Shown here piece by piece: positions 22,795-32,446 of a stretch of DNA of 64,000 bases. The stretch comes from Clostridia bacterium (GTDB lineage: Bacteria; Bacillota; Clostridia; Oscillospirales; CAG-272): contig JAQXHN010000043.1 in NCBI GenBank assembly GCA_029007295.1, forward strand, positions 1 to 64,000, written 5' to 3'. Each line of letters begins with the position of its first letter. Position 1 is the stretch's first letter. A program made the translations under genes and the position numbers. The notes under the pieces were generated by a model. It saw nothing but the letters and a program-made list of their open reading frames with translations. It did not search any database and had not been told where the DNA came from.

Positions 22795-23607
22795 ATGATG
22801 TTTTTTTACGGTAAGACCGATAAGGGCAGACAAAGGGCGATAAATCAGGATAATTTTCTGACAATGCGACTTTGCGACAATGTTTTATTGTTTGTCCTGT
22901 GCGACGGCATGGGCGGCACAAACGGGGGTCATATCGCATCTAAGCTTGCCGTTTCCTCTTTTGCGGAATACGTGGAGGAAACCGTTTCACGCTTCATTGA
23001 CTCAGACAGCGATATTTGCAACATTGAGAGCTTAGCTCCCATAGAGCTGCTGCACGAGGCGGTTTCGAGGGCTAACCAAGCGGTTTTTCGCCGTTCGAGA
23101 GAAAATTCCGAGCTATCCAATATGGGAACTACGCTTGTCGGCGCATTGGTATGCAATGACGTGCTTTACACCGTAAATATAGGTGATTCTCGGCTTTATA
23201 TGTTTTCCGATACAAAGATAAAGCAGTTGACGCACGACCACTCATATGTGCAGATGTTAGTCGATATGCAAAGAATCACCAAGGAGGAGGCGCAGACCAA
23301 TCCGAGAAGAAATATATTAACGAGGGCGTTGGGAACGGAGAGCCGAGTCGAGGCCGACATAGCTTCAATCGTCTTACCGAGCGAAAAGGCTTATTATCTG
23401 CTTTGTTCGGACGGCTTATATAATTTTCTTCCGGAGGAAAAGCTATTACAAACGGTAACTGAAAACGCCGATTGCGAGGATGACGACCACGAGAAGGAAC
23501 TTCAGATAAAAACGGACTCATTAATAAACCGAGCAAATGACGGCGGAGGCGGAGATAACATAACCGCTATACTTATCAAATACTTGCCGAACGAGGTTAA
23601 CGCTTAA
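22795..23607 (+). CDS. prpC: PP2C-family Ser/Thr protein phosphatase (Stp/PrpC)
   Basis: FCDGMGG-like VLCDGMGGTNGGHIAS, NIGDSRLYMFS, LCSDGLYNFL, DNITAILI. Confidence 0.94.
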   Translation: MMFFYGKTDKGRQRAINQDNFLTMRLCDNVLLFVLCDGMGGTNGGHIASKLAVSSFAEYVEETVSRFIDSDSDICNIESLAPIELLHEAVSRANQAVFRRSRENSELSNMGTTLVGALVCNDVLYTVNIGDSRLYMFSDTKIKQLTHDHSYVQMLVDMQRITKEEAQTNPRRNILTRALGTESRVEADIASIVLPSEKAYYLLCSDGLYNFLPEEKLLQTVTENADCEDDDHEKELQIKTDSLINRANDGGGGDNITAILIKYLPNEVNA

Positions 23608-23609
23608 TA

Positions 23610-25307
23610 ATGAACAGCTTAGAAAAATATGTAGGACAGATATTTGACGAACGCTATAAGATAATTAAAATTATCGGTGTCGGAGGCATGGCGGTCGTAT
23701 TTGAAGCATTTGATACGAAAATGAACAGAATTGTCGCCGTCAAGGTTTTAAAGGATGAAATTGCCGACGACAGTCAGTCTGTAAAAAGATTTATAAACGA
23801 ATCAAAGGCGGTTGCAATGCTTTCACACCCGAACATCGTTAAAATATTCGATGTTTCGGTAAAGGATAATTTAAAATATATAGTAATGGAATATGTTGAC
23901 GGAATAACCCTGAAAAGCTACATGAATCAGAAGGGTAAGCTGTCTATAAAGGAAACCATAAGCTATACCGAACAGATTTTGCGCGCGTTGGAGCACGCAC
24001 ACGCAAAGGGCATTATTCACCGTGACATTAAGCCACAGAATATTATGCTGCTGAAAAACGGTAAGGTTAAGGTGACGGATTTCGGTATTGCCAAGCTGCC
24101 GAACGCAGAAACCGTAACTATGACGGACAAAGCGATAGGGACCGTGTATTACATCAGTCCGGAGCAGGCAAGCGGGCAGATAATAGACCGAAGAAGCGAC
24201 CTTTATTCCGTCGGTGTCATGATGTACGAAATGCTGACGGGAAAATTGCCCTTTGATGCAGACAGCCCCGTTTCCGTAGCGCTTATGCAGATAAACAATA
24301 AGCCTACGCCGCCAAGGTCGGTGACCCCGGAGATTCCCAAGGGACTTGAGCAGATTATTCTTCTTGCAATGGAAAAGAGCCCGGATACAAGATTTCAAAG
24401 CGCTGAACAGATGCTTGCTCACCTTATCCGCATTAAGAACGAGCCGAGCTATGTTTTCAGGACAAGAAGCGCGCCCACGGTAGCTAAGTCTGATGCAGTA
24501 ACGGATACCGCCCCCTCAACGCCCGAAAAAAAGCTTAAAAATAAGTCAAAAAATCGGGTGTACTCAATGTTCCCCATTATTTTGGGTATCTTTACGGCGT
24601 TGATTCTCGTATGTACGTTGAGCGCTTTAAGGATTTTATCTCCCCTGCTTTCAAAGTCAAAAACAAAGGTAGTTGCCGAAGAGGTTACGGTACCGAATGT
24701 TGTGGGACAGATTTACAACGAGGCGCTGGGAAACGAGCTGATAGCAAAGGGATTCAGAATTTCTATAGAATACGACTCCAACTCTATTACCGGAACCCCA
24801 AATACGATATTGGAGCAGAGTCCAAAGGAGGGGGAGAAGAGAAAAGTCAGCGTCGGCACACAGTATGCGGACCTGTCTCTCGTTTTATCTATCGGCGAAG
24901 GTTCAGTTACACTAAACGACCAGACCGTTAAGGATTACCGTGAGGTAAAGCAGAATCTTGAAGCTATGGGTCTTATTTGCAAGGTAGAGAGGGAATACAA
25001 CGATAATATAAGGCTCGATTACGTTATCAGAACAAATCCCGGTGCGGGAAGCCGAGTGCCGACAGGCTCAACCGTTACGATTTATGTAAGTAAGGGAAGC
25101 ATGATAAGAGAGGTTCAGGTTCCGAATCTTATCGGATTGACCGAAGAACAGGCAAGTGCGGCGCTTGATAATGTTGGATTGAAATTCGGCTCTGTCACAT
25201 ACGAGGAGTCTGAAAACGAATCCGGAACCGTTGTCAAACAGAGCGTTACCCCGTATGAAACTGTCTTTTCACAGTCAACCGTAATTGACGTAGTAATAAG
25301 CAAATAA
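23610..25307 (+). CDS. prkC: Ser/Thr protein kinase with C-terminal PASTA repeats (PrkC/Stk)
   Basis: GVGGMAVVFEAFD, IHRDIKPQNIML, TDFGIAK; TM; three PASTA-like repeats. Confidence 0.96.
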   Translation: MNSLEKYVGQIFDERYKIIKIIGVGGMAVVFEAFDTKMNRIVAVKVLKDEIADDSQSVKRFINESKAVAMLSHPNIVKIFDVSVKDNLKYIVMEYVDGITLKSYMNQKGKLSIKETISYTEQILRALEHAHAKGIIHRDIKPQNIMLLKNGKVKVTDFGIAKLPNAETVTMTDKAIGTVYYISPEQASGQIIDRRSDLYSVGVMMYEMLTGKLPFDADSPVSVALMQINNKPTPPRSVTPEIPKGLEQIILLAMEKSPDTRFQSAEQMLAHLIRIKNEPSYVFRTRSAPTVAKSDAVTDTAPSTPEKKLKNKSKNRVYSMFPIILGIFTALILVCTLSALRILSPLLSKSKTKVVAEEVTVPNVVGQIYNEALGNELIAKGFRISIEYDSNSITGTPNTILEQSPKEGEKRKVSVGTQYADLSLVLSIGEGSVTLNDQTVKDYREVKQNLEAMGLICKVEREYNDNIRLDYVIRTNPGAGSRVPTGSTVTIYVSKGSMIREVQVPNLIGLTEEQASAALDNVGLKFGSVTYEESENESGTVVKQSVTPYETVFSQSTVIDVVISK

Positions 25308-25311
25308 AAAG

Positions 25312-25350
25312 AGCGATATCAAAAAGCTGTAGCTTTTTGATATCGCTTAA
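25312..25350. terminator. Bidirectional-looking hairpin terminator
   Basis: AGCGATATCAAAAAGCT-GT-AGCTTTTTGATATCGCT, 17 bp perfect. Confidence 0.75.
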
Positions 25351-25436
25351 TTGATTTATTCATAACGTATCGAAAACGTCGGAGACGTTAGCGTAATTTA
25401 CCATTCAAGTCGGCGGATTACTTCGAGTCACCCGAA

Positions 25437-26195
25437 TTAAAGCATGGCGCCTAAAAATTCTTTTAATCTCTGCGTTTTCGGCTCGGTAAATAATTTCTCG
25501 GGGGAGCCTTGCTCCACAACTCTGCCGTCATCCATAAAAATAACCTTATCGGACACCTCTCTTGCAAAGTTCATTTCGTGGGTAACGATGATCATTGTGA
25601 TTCTTTTGTCTCTCAGATCGCGGATAACCCTGAGCACCTCGCCCGTAAGCTCCGGGTCGAGTGCGGACGTCGGTTCGTCAAAACACAGTATTTCCGGGTC
25701 CAATGCAAGAGCCCTTGCGATAGCTACTCTCTGTTGCTGACCGCCGGAAAGCTGAGAGGGATAAAAGTTCAGCTTTTCAATCAAGCCTACATTTTCAATA
25801 ATAGCTTCGCATTCACCTCGGAGCGTCTTTATCTTTTCCGGGTTGTCCTTGAATAGCAGCTTGGGCGCAAGCATTACATTTTCGAGAACGGTATACTGCG
25901 GAAATAAATTAAACGACTGAAAAACCAATCCGAAATGGAGCCTGTTCCTGCGTATGATTTTTTCCTTTATATTCTTCTTTTGAGAGCCGTCAAAGAGAAT
26001 ACTGCCGTCAAGCTTTACGGTTCCGAGGTTTGGCTTTTCAAGAAAGTTAATACAACGCAAAAGCGTTGTTTTTCCGCTTCCTGAGGAACCTATTATCGAA
26101 ACGGTTTGCCCTTTATCCAGAGAAAAATCAATCCCCTTTAGCACCTTATTATGGCCGAAGCTTTTCTCAATGCCCGTTATTTCAAGATATGCCAT
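25437..26195 (-). CDS. Polar amino acid ABC transporter ATP-binding protein
   Basis: GSSGSGKTTLLRCINFLEKP, LSGGQQQRVAIARALALDPEILCFDEPTSALDPEL. Confidence 0.96.
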   Translation of the reverse strand: MAYLEITGIEKSFGHNKVLKGIDFSLDKGQTVSIIGSSGSGKTTLLRCINFLEKPNLGTVKLDGSILFDGSQKKNIKEKIIRRNRLHFGLVFQSFNLFPQYTVLENVMLAPKLLFKDNPEKIKTLRGECEAIIENVGLIEKLNFYPSQLSGGQQQRVAIARALALDPEILCFDEPTSALDPELTGEVLRVIRDLRDKRITMIIVTHEMNFAREVSDKVIFMDDGRVVEQGSPEKLFTEPKTQRLKEFLGAML

Positions 26196-26207
26196 CTTCG
26201 TTACCTC

Positions 26208-27056
26208 TTAACATTTTATGTAGTCGAGTTTTTTCTCGATGAAGCCGAAAATCAGGGTGAGAAGTCCTGAAAATGCAAGATAGAAAACACCTGTGTAGAA
26301 CAATGGCCATATTATGCCGTTTAATTTGATAAATTTCTGTCCGAGGAAGATTATCTCGTAAACGGTGATTATTCTTGCAAGCGAGGTATCTTTTACCAAG
26401 GTAATTATTTCATTGCTCATAGGGGGGACGATACGTTTTACAACCTGAATAAGCGTAATCCTGAAGAAAATCTGAGACTTTGTCAAGCCTAGCACCTGAC
26501 CGGCTTCCTTTTGACCCTGAGGTATGCTTTCTATTCCACCGCGGAATATTTCCGAAAAATAGCATGAATAGTTTATAACAAAAGCAATAACCGCAAACGT
26601 CATTGCGCCCATTGAATTAAGCTTGCCGAGAAAATCAATCATAAAGTTCGATACTTCATTTCTTTCAGCCCACTTTACGATAAGTCCGGGACCGTAATAA
26701 ATGATAATAAGCTGAAGCATAAGCGGCGTGCCCCGTATAATCCAAATAAACACACGCATTATATACTTAACACCCTTAGTCATTGAAAGTAAGCTGAAAA
26801 TCAATCCGAGCGGAATGGCAAAAAGCAAGGTCAAGCCGAAAAGCTCCAGGGTTCTCAAAAATCCCTCGGCAAGCTTTACGGTTACCGAAACAAAGGTCGG
26901 AGAATCGTCTTCGGCGACTTTTGCTGAATTATTTATTATTTTCATGGTGCTTTTTGTCTGACCCTGTCCGCATACTGCAAAAGAAGTTACCGAAATTACA
27001 AGGATAATCATTAAAAAGCAGATGAATCTTTTTGTAATGGTTTTGTTCATTTTCAT
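26208..27056 (-). CDS. Polar amino acid ABC transporter permease
   Basis: LRTLELFGLTLLFAIPLGLIFSLL, IRGTPLMLQLIIIYYG, EIFRGGIESIPQGQKEAGQVLGLTKSQ. Confidence 0.95.
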   Translation of the reverse strand: MKMNKTITKRFICFLMIILVISVTSFAVCGQGQTKSTMKIINNSAKVAEDDSPTFVSVTVKLAEGFLRTLELFGLTLLFAIPLGLIFSLLSMTKGVKYIMRVFIWIIRGTPLMLQLIIIYYGPGLIVKWAERNEVSNFMIDFLGKLNSMGAMTFAVIAFVINYSCYFSEIFRGGIESIPQGQKEAGQVLGLTKSQIFFRITLIQVVKRIVPPMSNEIITLVKDTSLARIITVYEIIFLGQKFIKLNGIIWPLFYTGVFYLAFSGLLTLIFGFIEKKLDYIKC

Positions 27057-27070
27057 TTACACATTAAAGC

Positions 27071-27092
27071 AGAGAGCCTTTCGGCCCTCTGT
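27071..27092 (-). promoter_or_regulatory. Hairpin between binding-protein gene and permease gene (attenuator/processing site)
   Basis: AGAGAGCC-TTTC-GGCCCTCT on + strand, followed by U-rich on - strand. Confidence 0.55.
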
Positions 27093-27121
27093 CTTTTCTT
27101 TTCTTTAATTAAAGCCGGATA

Positions 27122-27961
27122 TTACTTGTAAAGAGTAAGGTTGTACTTCTCTGCAAGCTTAATAAGTGTGCCGTCGTTTATAAGCTCCTTCATGAAGCCG
27201 TTAACGATTTCGGTAAGGTCGGAATTCTTTCTGAAGGCAATTCCGTATTCTTCCTCGGTGATTGCGAAGGAAACGGCGAGATCTTCGTAGCTTGTACCTT
27301 CTCCCGTCATAGCATTTGCCATGGTAATATCGATAATGCAAGCGTCTGCCTTGCCGCTTTTAACAGCCATCATAGCATCGGACTGAGCTGTGTATTCAAC
27401 AACATCAAAGCCGCATGCCGTACCGGCCTCCTGACCTGCGGAACCGGACTCGACAGCGAAGGTAAGCTCCTTCATGCTTTCGGTGTCATTATAGGAATCA
27501 ACCTTGTCCTTATCCATTACCACAACCTGAGCGTTTATTACATAGGGGTCCGAGCATGACGCATTTTCATAGGTTTCGTCGCAAAGCGTCATACCGTTCC
27601 ATATACAGTCGATTGTGCCGGACTCAAGCTCGATATATTTGTTTTCCCATTCGATTTCACGGAATTCGGCGGTAACACCGAGCATTTCGCACACTGCTTC
27701 CGCAAATTCGGTATCAAAGCCGGTCCACTTGCCGTTTTCCATGTAGTTCATAGGCTCGTATTCGGTGATACCGATAACAAGCTTTCCGTTTTTGATTACA
27801 TTGTCGTAATCTTTTACCGTTTCATCATTTTTTGTTGCTTCATCCGTCGTGTCGGACTGCTTCTCTGTGTCCTGAGTGTCGGTTGTTTTGTTTTCGGCAC
27901 CGCAAGCAACCATACAAAGTACCATTGCAAGACAAAGCATTACTGCGAGTATTTTTTTCAT
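27122..27961 (-). CDS. Polar amino acid ABC transporter substrate-binding lipoprotein
   Basis: Lipobox VLCMVACG; GKLVIGITEYEPMNYMENGKWTGFDTEFAEAVCEMLGV (SBP_bac_3). Start 27961 with GGAGG SD. Confidence 0.95.
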   Translation of the reverse strand: MKKILAVMLCLAMVLCMVACGAENKTTDTQDTEKQSDTTDEATKNDETVKDYDNVIKNGKLVIGITEYEPMNYMENGKWTGFDTEFAEAVCEMLGVTAEFREIEWENKYIELESGTIDCIWNGMTLCDETYENASCSDPYVINAQVVVMDKDKVDSYNDTESMKELTFAVESGSAGQEAGTACGFDVVEYTAQSDAMMAVKSGKADACIIDITMANAMTGEGTSYEDLAVSFAITEEEYGIAFRKNSDLTEIVNGFMKELINDGTLIKLAEKYNLTLYK

Positions 27962-28205
27962 AATTCCTCCAATACATTCTTTTATCACTTTACTTGGATA
28001 AATTATTAGTATTTTATCATATTGCTGATGTTATGTCAAGTATTTTAGACAAAATTATAAACAAATTTTCACAAAAATAAGAAGAAGAAACGTCACTTTA
28101 CATATATTTTGTGTCCATACGGGATTGATAATCTTGTATCGGTGGTATTTCAAAATCAGCTCATCCGCTTTTTTCGAGCTTTTAAAAAATGCGCCGGGCT
28201 TATTG

Positions 28206-28234
28206 TTGACAAAAAAACTCGGATATGTTACAAT
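28206..28234 (+). promoter_or_regulatory. SigmaA-type promoter TTGACA-N17-TACAAT
   Basis: Consensus -35 with 17 nt spacer, 5' of SDR gene. Confidence 0.7.
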
Positions 28235-28346
28235 ATAAATAATTATTTTCATGTAATAAAATCTGTAATTTTCACACCGAATTTTGACTTTGAAAAGCAC
28301 AAAAATGCGGTAAAACATTCAAAAAAATACTTAAAGGCGGTACATT

Positions 28347-29204
28347 ATGAAACTTCCCGTTAAAATTGATTTGAATAACAAGGTTGCTGTCGTGACAGGC
28401 GGTGGCGGAGTTCTTTGCTCTCATTTTGCAAAGGTACTTGCTTCGTGCGGAGCAAGGGTTGCAATATGTGATTTAAAATTTGACGCCGCAAAGTCGGTAG
28501 CCGATGAAATTACGGCCGACGGCGGTATTGCAGTCCCCGTAGAGACTAACGTTCTTGACCGCGACAGCCTTGAAAAAGCCCATAAGCTTATTGTTGAAAA
28601 GCTCGGCACCTGCGATATCCTCTTGAACGGAGCGGGCGGAAACAATCCCAAGGGAACTACAACCAAGGAATATATGTTCCCCGAGGATTTGGCAAAGGAG
28701 AACAGCGATATTGTTACCTTTTTCGACCTTGATCCGAAGAGTATCGAATTTGTTTTTAACTTAAACTTCCTCGGCACGCTCTTGCCGACGCAGACGTTCG
28801 CAAAGGAAATGGCGGGCAAGGACAAGTCTGTTATTGTAAATGTATCCAGTATGAACGCTTTTCGTCCCTTGACAAAAATTCCCGCATATTCGGGTGCAAA
28901 GGCGGCAGTATCCAATTTCACTCAGTGGCTCGCAGTGCATTTTGCTCCCGTAGGAATTCGCGTCAACGCCATGGCTCCCGGATTTTTCCTGACAAATCAA
29001 AACAGAAATCTGCTTCTGAACGAAGACGGAAGCCCTACGGCGCGTTCCGAGAAAATTTTGTCACACACGCCTATGAACCGCTTCGGTACGCCTGATGATT
29101 TGACCGGAACGCTGTTGTGGCTTGTCGATGACGGTATGTCCGGCTTCGTTAACGGCGTTGTCGTTCCCATCGACGGAGGCTTTGCCGCATACTCCGGAGT
29201 ATAA
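28347..29204 (+). CDS. SDR-family oxidoreductase (D-mannonate oxidoreductase-like)
   Basis: VAVVTGGGGVLCSHFAKVLA, NGAGGNNP, VSSMNAFRPLTKIPAYSGAKAAV, VPIDGGFAAYSGV. Confidence 0.9.
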   Translation: MKLPVKIDLNNKVAVVTGGGGVLCSHFAKVLASCGARVAICDLKFDAAKSVADEITADGGIAVPVETNVLDRDSLEKAHKLIVEKLGTCDILLNGAGGNNPKGTTTKEYMFPEDLAKENSDIVTFFDLDPKSIEFVFNLNFLGTLLPTQTFAKEMAGKDKSVIVNVSSMNAFRPLTKIPAYSGAKAAVSNFTQWLAVHFAPVGIRVNAMAPGFFLTNQNRNLLLNEDGSPTARSEKILSHTPMNRFGTPDDLTGTLLWLVDDGMSGFVNGVVVPIDGGFAAYSGV

Positions 29205-29352
29205 CGTACGGCGTCGGTGTCATTTCGATTTTCGCTTTGCACGGTGAAAAGAGGCTCGTAAATTCCGTTTGCCTGTCTTTTTTGACGGGACAGCAAAGCT
29301 TTATTGCCGGGATTACAGCCTTTATATCATGCCCGGAAAAGAGGTTTTGTTT

Positions 29353-30372
29353 ATGATATTCAGTTTTAAAGAGCCTATTTGCAATGAAACAAATAAGAAG
29401 CTTATTGCCAATGAAATGGAAAACGGCGCTTTTACCCATGCATTGCTTCTTGAGGGCGAGAAGGGCAGCGGCAAAACGACTCTTGCAAAGCAAATTGTCT
29501 GCGCTCTTGCCTGCCGCGGCGAAATAAGACCGTGTCTTTCCTGTCGCGACTGTCAAAGAATTTTAACGGAAAAATGCACCGATATTACCTATGTCGGAGT
29601 TCCGGAGGATAAGAAAACAATTCCCGTTTCCGTTGTAAGACAGATAAGAGCGGACGCATACATCATTCCGGGGGAGCTTGAAATAAAGGCGTATATAATC
29701 AAGGAAGCCGATAAAATGACCGTTGAGGCTCAAAATGCTTTTCTGAAAATATTGGAGGAGCCGCCGTCCTACGTATATTTTATTTTGTTGTGCGAAAGCT
29801 CTGCGTTGCTTTTGCCTACCGTAAAGTCCAGAACGCAGAATCTCCGAATGGAGCAGCTGTCAAACGATACTCTCGAAAAGCTTGTAGTTGACAGGCTTCC
29901 TTCGGCGAAAAAACTAAGGGAAACCGATTTTGCCGCATTTGATAATGCTGTTAAATCCTGTAAGGGAAGCTACGGCCTGCTTTGCGAAAAGATAAAAGCA
30001 CTGTCGCTGAAAAAAAGCACCTCAGATAAAAATCCGATATGTAATTTGCTTGATATGCTTGCAAATGCGGAAAAGAAAGAATTTTTTCTGCAGCTTTCGG
30101 ATATTCCTTCCGACAGAGAGAAATACAGGGCGTTTATTGATTCTCTTTTGTTTGCGATTCGGGACATTACAGAGTTCAAAACCGCTTCCGGAAACAGCAT
30201 TTCCATTCCCCGGGATGCGGCAGGAGCTCTTTCTATGAAATATTCCGAACGAGACTTAATCAAATTGTACGATATTGTTTGCTCTCACAGAAACGAGAGC
30301 GACTATAACACAAACATAAATTTATCATCGTCTAAGCTGTTGCTCTCGATGTGGGAAACAATTAATAGCTGA
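29353..30372 (+). CDS. holB: DNA polymerase III subunit delta'
   Basis: LLLEGEKGSGKTTLAKQIVCALAC, CLSCRDCQRI, EADKMTVEAQNAFLKILEEPPSYVYFIL. Confidence 0.93.
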   Translation: MIFSFKEPICNETNKKLIANEMENGAFTHALLLEGEKGSGKTTLAKQIVCALACRGEIRPCLSCRDCQRILTEKCTDITYVGVPEDKKTIPVSVVRQIRADAYIIPGELEIKAYIIKEADKMTVEAQNAFLKILEEPPSYVYFILLCESSALLLPTVKSRTQNLRMEQLSNDTLEKLVVDRLPSAKKLRETDFAAFDNAVKSCKGSYGLLCEKIKALSLKKSTSDKNPICNLLDMLANAEKKEFFLQLSDIPSDREKYRAFIDSLLFAIRDITEFKTASGNSISIPRDAAGALSMKYSERDLIKLYDIVCSHRNESDYNTNINLSSSKLLLSMWETINS

Positions 30373-30403
30373 GTGCAAAATCTACGAAAGGCAGTAAATT
30401 TAT

Positions 30404-31657
30404 ATGGACGAAAATACAGAGAATATCGAAGAATATACGGAAGATATTGAAAATACCGAAAGCTACGACAGCGACGGAATTGATGTTCTTCCCGAAAATG
30501 TTGAAATCATAGGGGTAAGATTTAAAAAGTCGGGGAAGGTGTATTATTTTGATCCCTGCGGCGAAAAATATTCCGTCGGAGATAATGTTATTGTAAAAAC
30601 CGCCCGAGGATTGGAGTACGGAACCTGCTCGGGATGCAATAAAACCGTTAATTCGAGGGAGATAGTTCTGCCTCTTCGCCCCGTAGTAAGACTTGCCAAC
30701 GCCGACGACGAAGCAAGACACGAGGCAAACGTTGCCAGCGAAAACGAAGCCTTGCGTATTTGCGCTGAAAAAATCGAAGAGCATAACCTCGATATGAAGC
30801 TGGTCGACGTCGAATATACCTTCGACAACAACAAGCTGCTTTTCTATTTTACAAGCGACGGCAGAGTGGATTTTCGTGATCTTGTAAAGGATCTTGCAGG
30901 GGTGTTTAAAACGAGAATTGAGCTTCGCCAAATCGGAATACGGGACGAAACGAAGCTTGTCGGCGGACTCGGAGTATGCGGCAGACCCTTTTGCTGCAGC
31001 TCGTTCTTAACAGATTTTTCTCAGGTTTCCATTAAAATGGCCAAGGAGCAGAATTTATCCCTTAATTCCGCAAAAATATCCGGCGCTTGCGGAAAGCTTA
31101 TGTGCTGTTTGAAATACGAGCACGAGGTATATCTGGAAGAAATAAAGAAAACTCCGAAAATCGATTCTGCGGTTACAACCCCGGACGGCACCGGTATCGT
31201 TGTTGAATCCAATCCCCTTGCCGGACTTGTAAAGGTTAAGCTTGACGGCGAACAAAACAGTGTAATAAGAGTTTATTCGAGAGACGATTTGAACAAGCCT
31301 TCTTATCCCAAGGCGGATGAAAACAGAGAACCGGTTGCGGAAAAGCTTGAGGAGAGTAAAATAGAAATCCAAGCCTCTTTGGAATCTGAATTAAAGGAAG
31401 CGGAAAAGCCTAAGGAGAAGGAGAAGCCAAAGGAAAAAGAAAAGGAAAAAGACAGCGCCGCCGAAAAAAAGGCGGAGAAGGACGGTCCGAAAAAACAGTT
31501 TCACAGAAGAAAGTCCGGAAAATTTTCACCGAAAAACGGTAAGTTCGAAAACGGTGAAGCTAATAAACAAAACAAAAATGTGAACAGCCGGGGAGCTCAA
31601 AAGCCTCAAAAGCATCACAGACAGGAGCGTCGTCCTGCGCCAAAAGAGAAAAAATAG
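30404..31657 (+). CDS. ricT: PSP1-domain protein RicT/YaaT with charged C-terminal tail
   Basis: EIIGVRFKKSGKVYYFDP, RIELRQIGIRDETKLVGGLGVCGRPFCCSSFL, KISGACGKLMCCLKYE; follows holB. Confidence 0.93.
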   Translation: MDENTENIEEYTEDIENTESYDSDGIDVLPENVEIIGVRFKKSGKVYYFDPCGEKYSVGDNVIVKTARGLEYGTCSGCNKTVNSREIVLPLRPVVRLANADDEARHEANVASENEALRICAEKIEEHNLDMKLVDVEYTFDNNKLLFYFTSDGRVDFRDLVKDLAGVFKTRIELRQIGIRDETKLVGGLGVCGRPFCCSSFLTDFSQVSIKMAKEQNLSLNSAKISGACGKLMCCLKYEHEVYLEEIKKTPKIDSAVTTPDGTGIVVESNPLAGLVKVKLDGEQNSVIRVYSRDDLNKPSYPKADENREPVAEKLEESKIEIQASLESELKEAEKPKEKEKPKEKEKEKDSAAEKKAEKDGPKKQFHRRKSGKFSPKNGKFENGEANKQNKNVNSRGAQKPQKHHRQERRPAPKEKK

Positions 31658-31805
31658 AATCCCTTTGGTTATTTTGCACAAACAGAACGAGTAATTTTTT
31701 CGCTTTTTTTAACCAAGGTTGTCTATTTTGTCACAGTTTGTTCTCACTTTTTGAATAAAATTGTAGTATAATGTGTTTGTTATGTGAAGACGGGAGGATG
31801 TCGAT

Positions 31806-32381
31806 ATGAAGCTTCTGGAAAACGCTATTTTAGAAAAAGGTAAAATATTGCCCGGAAATATTCTCAAGATAGACAGTTTTCTTAACCACAATATTGATGT
31901 TTCTCTTGTTTCGAAGCTCGGGGAAGAATTCTACAGGCTATACAAGGACTGCAGCATTACCAAAATCCTCACTATCGAGGCGTCCGGTATTGCCGTTGCT
32001 TGCTTTACGGCTCAATATTTCAATGTGCCGGTATTATTTGCGAAGAAGGAAAAAACCGGTAATATCGGCGACGAGTTGTATTCTGCGCCGGTTCATTCTT
32101 ACACCCATAACAAGGATTACACTGCGGTTATATCAAAGGAATTCATTTCAAGCGCCGACAGAGTGCTTATTGTTGACGATTTTCTCGCCGAGGGCAGCGC
32201 ATTGCTTGCTATGATATCGCTTGTACAGCAGTCGGGAGCGACCGTTGCGGGAGCCGGAATTGTAGTCGAAAAAGCGTTCCAGGACGGCGGAAAAATTGTT
32301 CGTAATCAAGGATACAGAGTAGAATCCCTCGCAAAAATAGCGTCCTTTTCCGAGGACGGCTTAGAATTTGTTAAAGAATGA
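31806..32381 (+). CDS. xpt: Xanthine phosphoribosyltransferase
   Basis: MKLLENAILEKGKILPGNILKIDSFLNHNID; EASGIAVACFTAQYFNVPVLFAKK; VLIVDDFLAEGSALLAM. Confidence 0.95.
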   Translation: MKLLENAILEKGKILPGNILKIDSFLNHNIDVSLVSKLGEEFYRLYKDCSITKILTIEASGIAVACFTAQYFNVPVLFAKKEKTGNIGDELYSAPVHSYTHNKDYTAVISKEFISSADRVLIVDDFLAEGSALLAMISLVQQSGATVAGAGIVVEKAFQDGGKIVRNQGYRVESLAKIASFSEDGLEFVKE

Positions 32382-32415
32382 CTGTATATTTATATTAAGA
32401 AGTACAGTCATTTTA
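32377..32415 (+). terminator. Terminator-like hairpin overlapping xpt stop codon
   Basis: AATGACTGTA-loop-TACAGTCATT then U-rich. Confidence 0.65.
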
Positions 32416-32446
32416 ATATTTTAATTTTTTTGGAGGTATTTCCAGT

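Noticed and set aside
31663-31805. Purine riboswitch upstream of xpt
   Set aside because: No three-way-junction core or conserved loop motifs visible by eye; would need a covariance-model scan.
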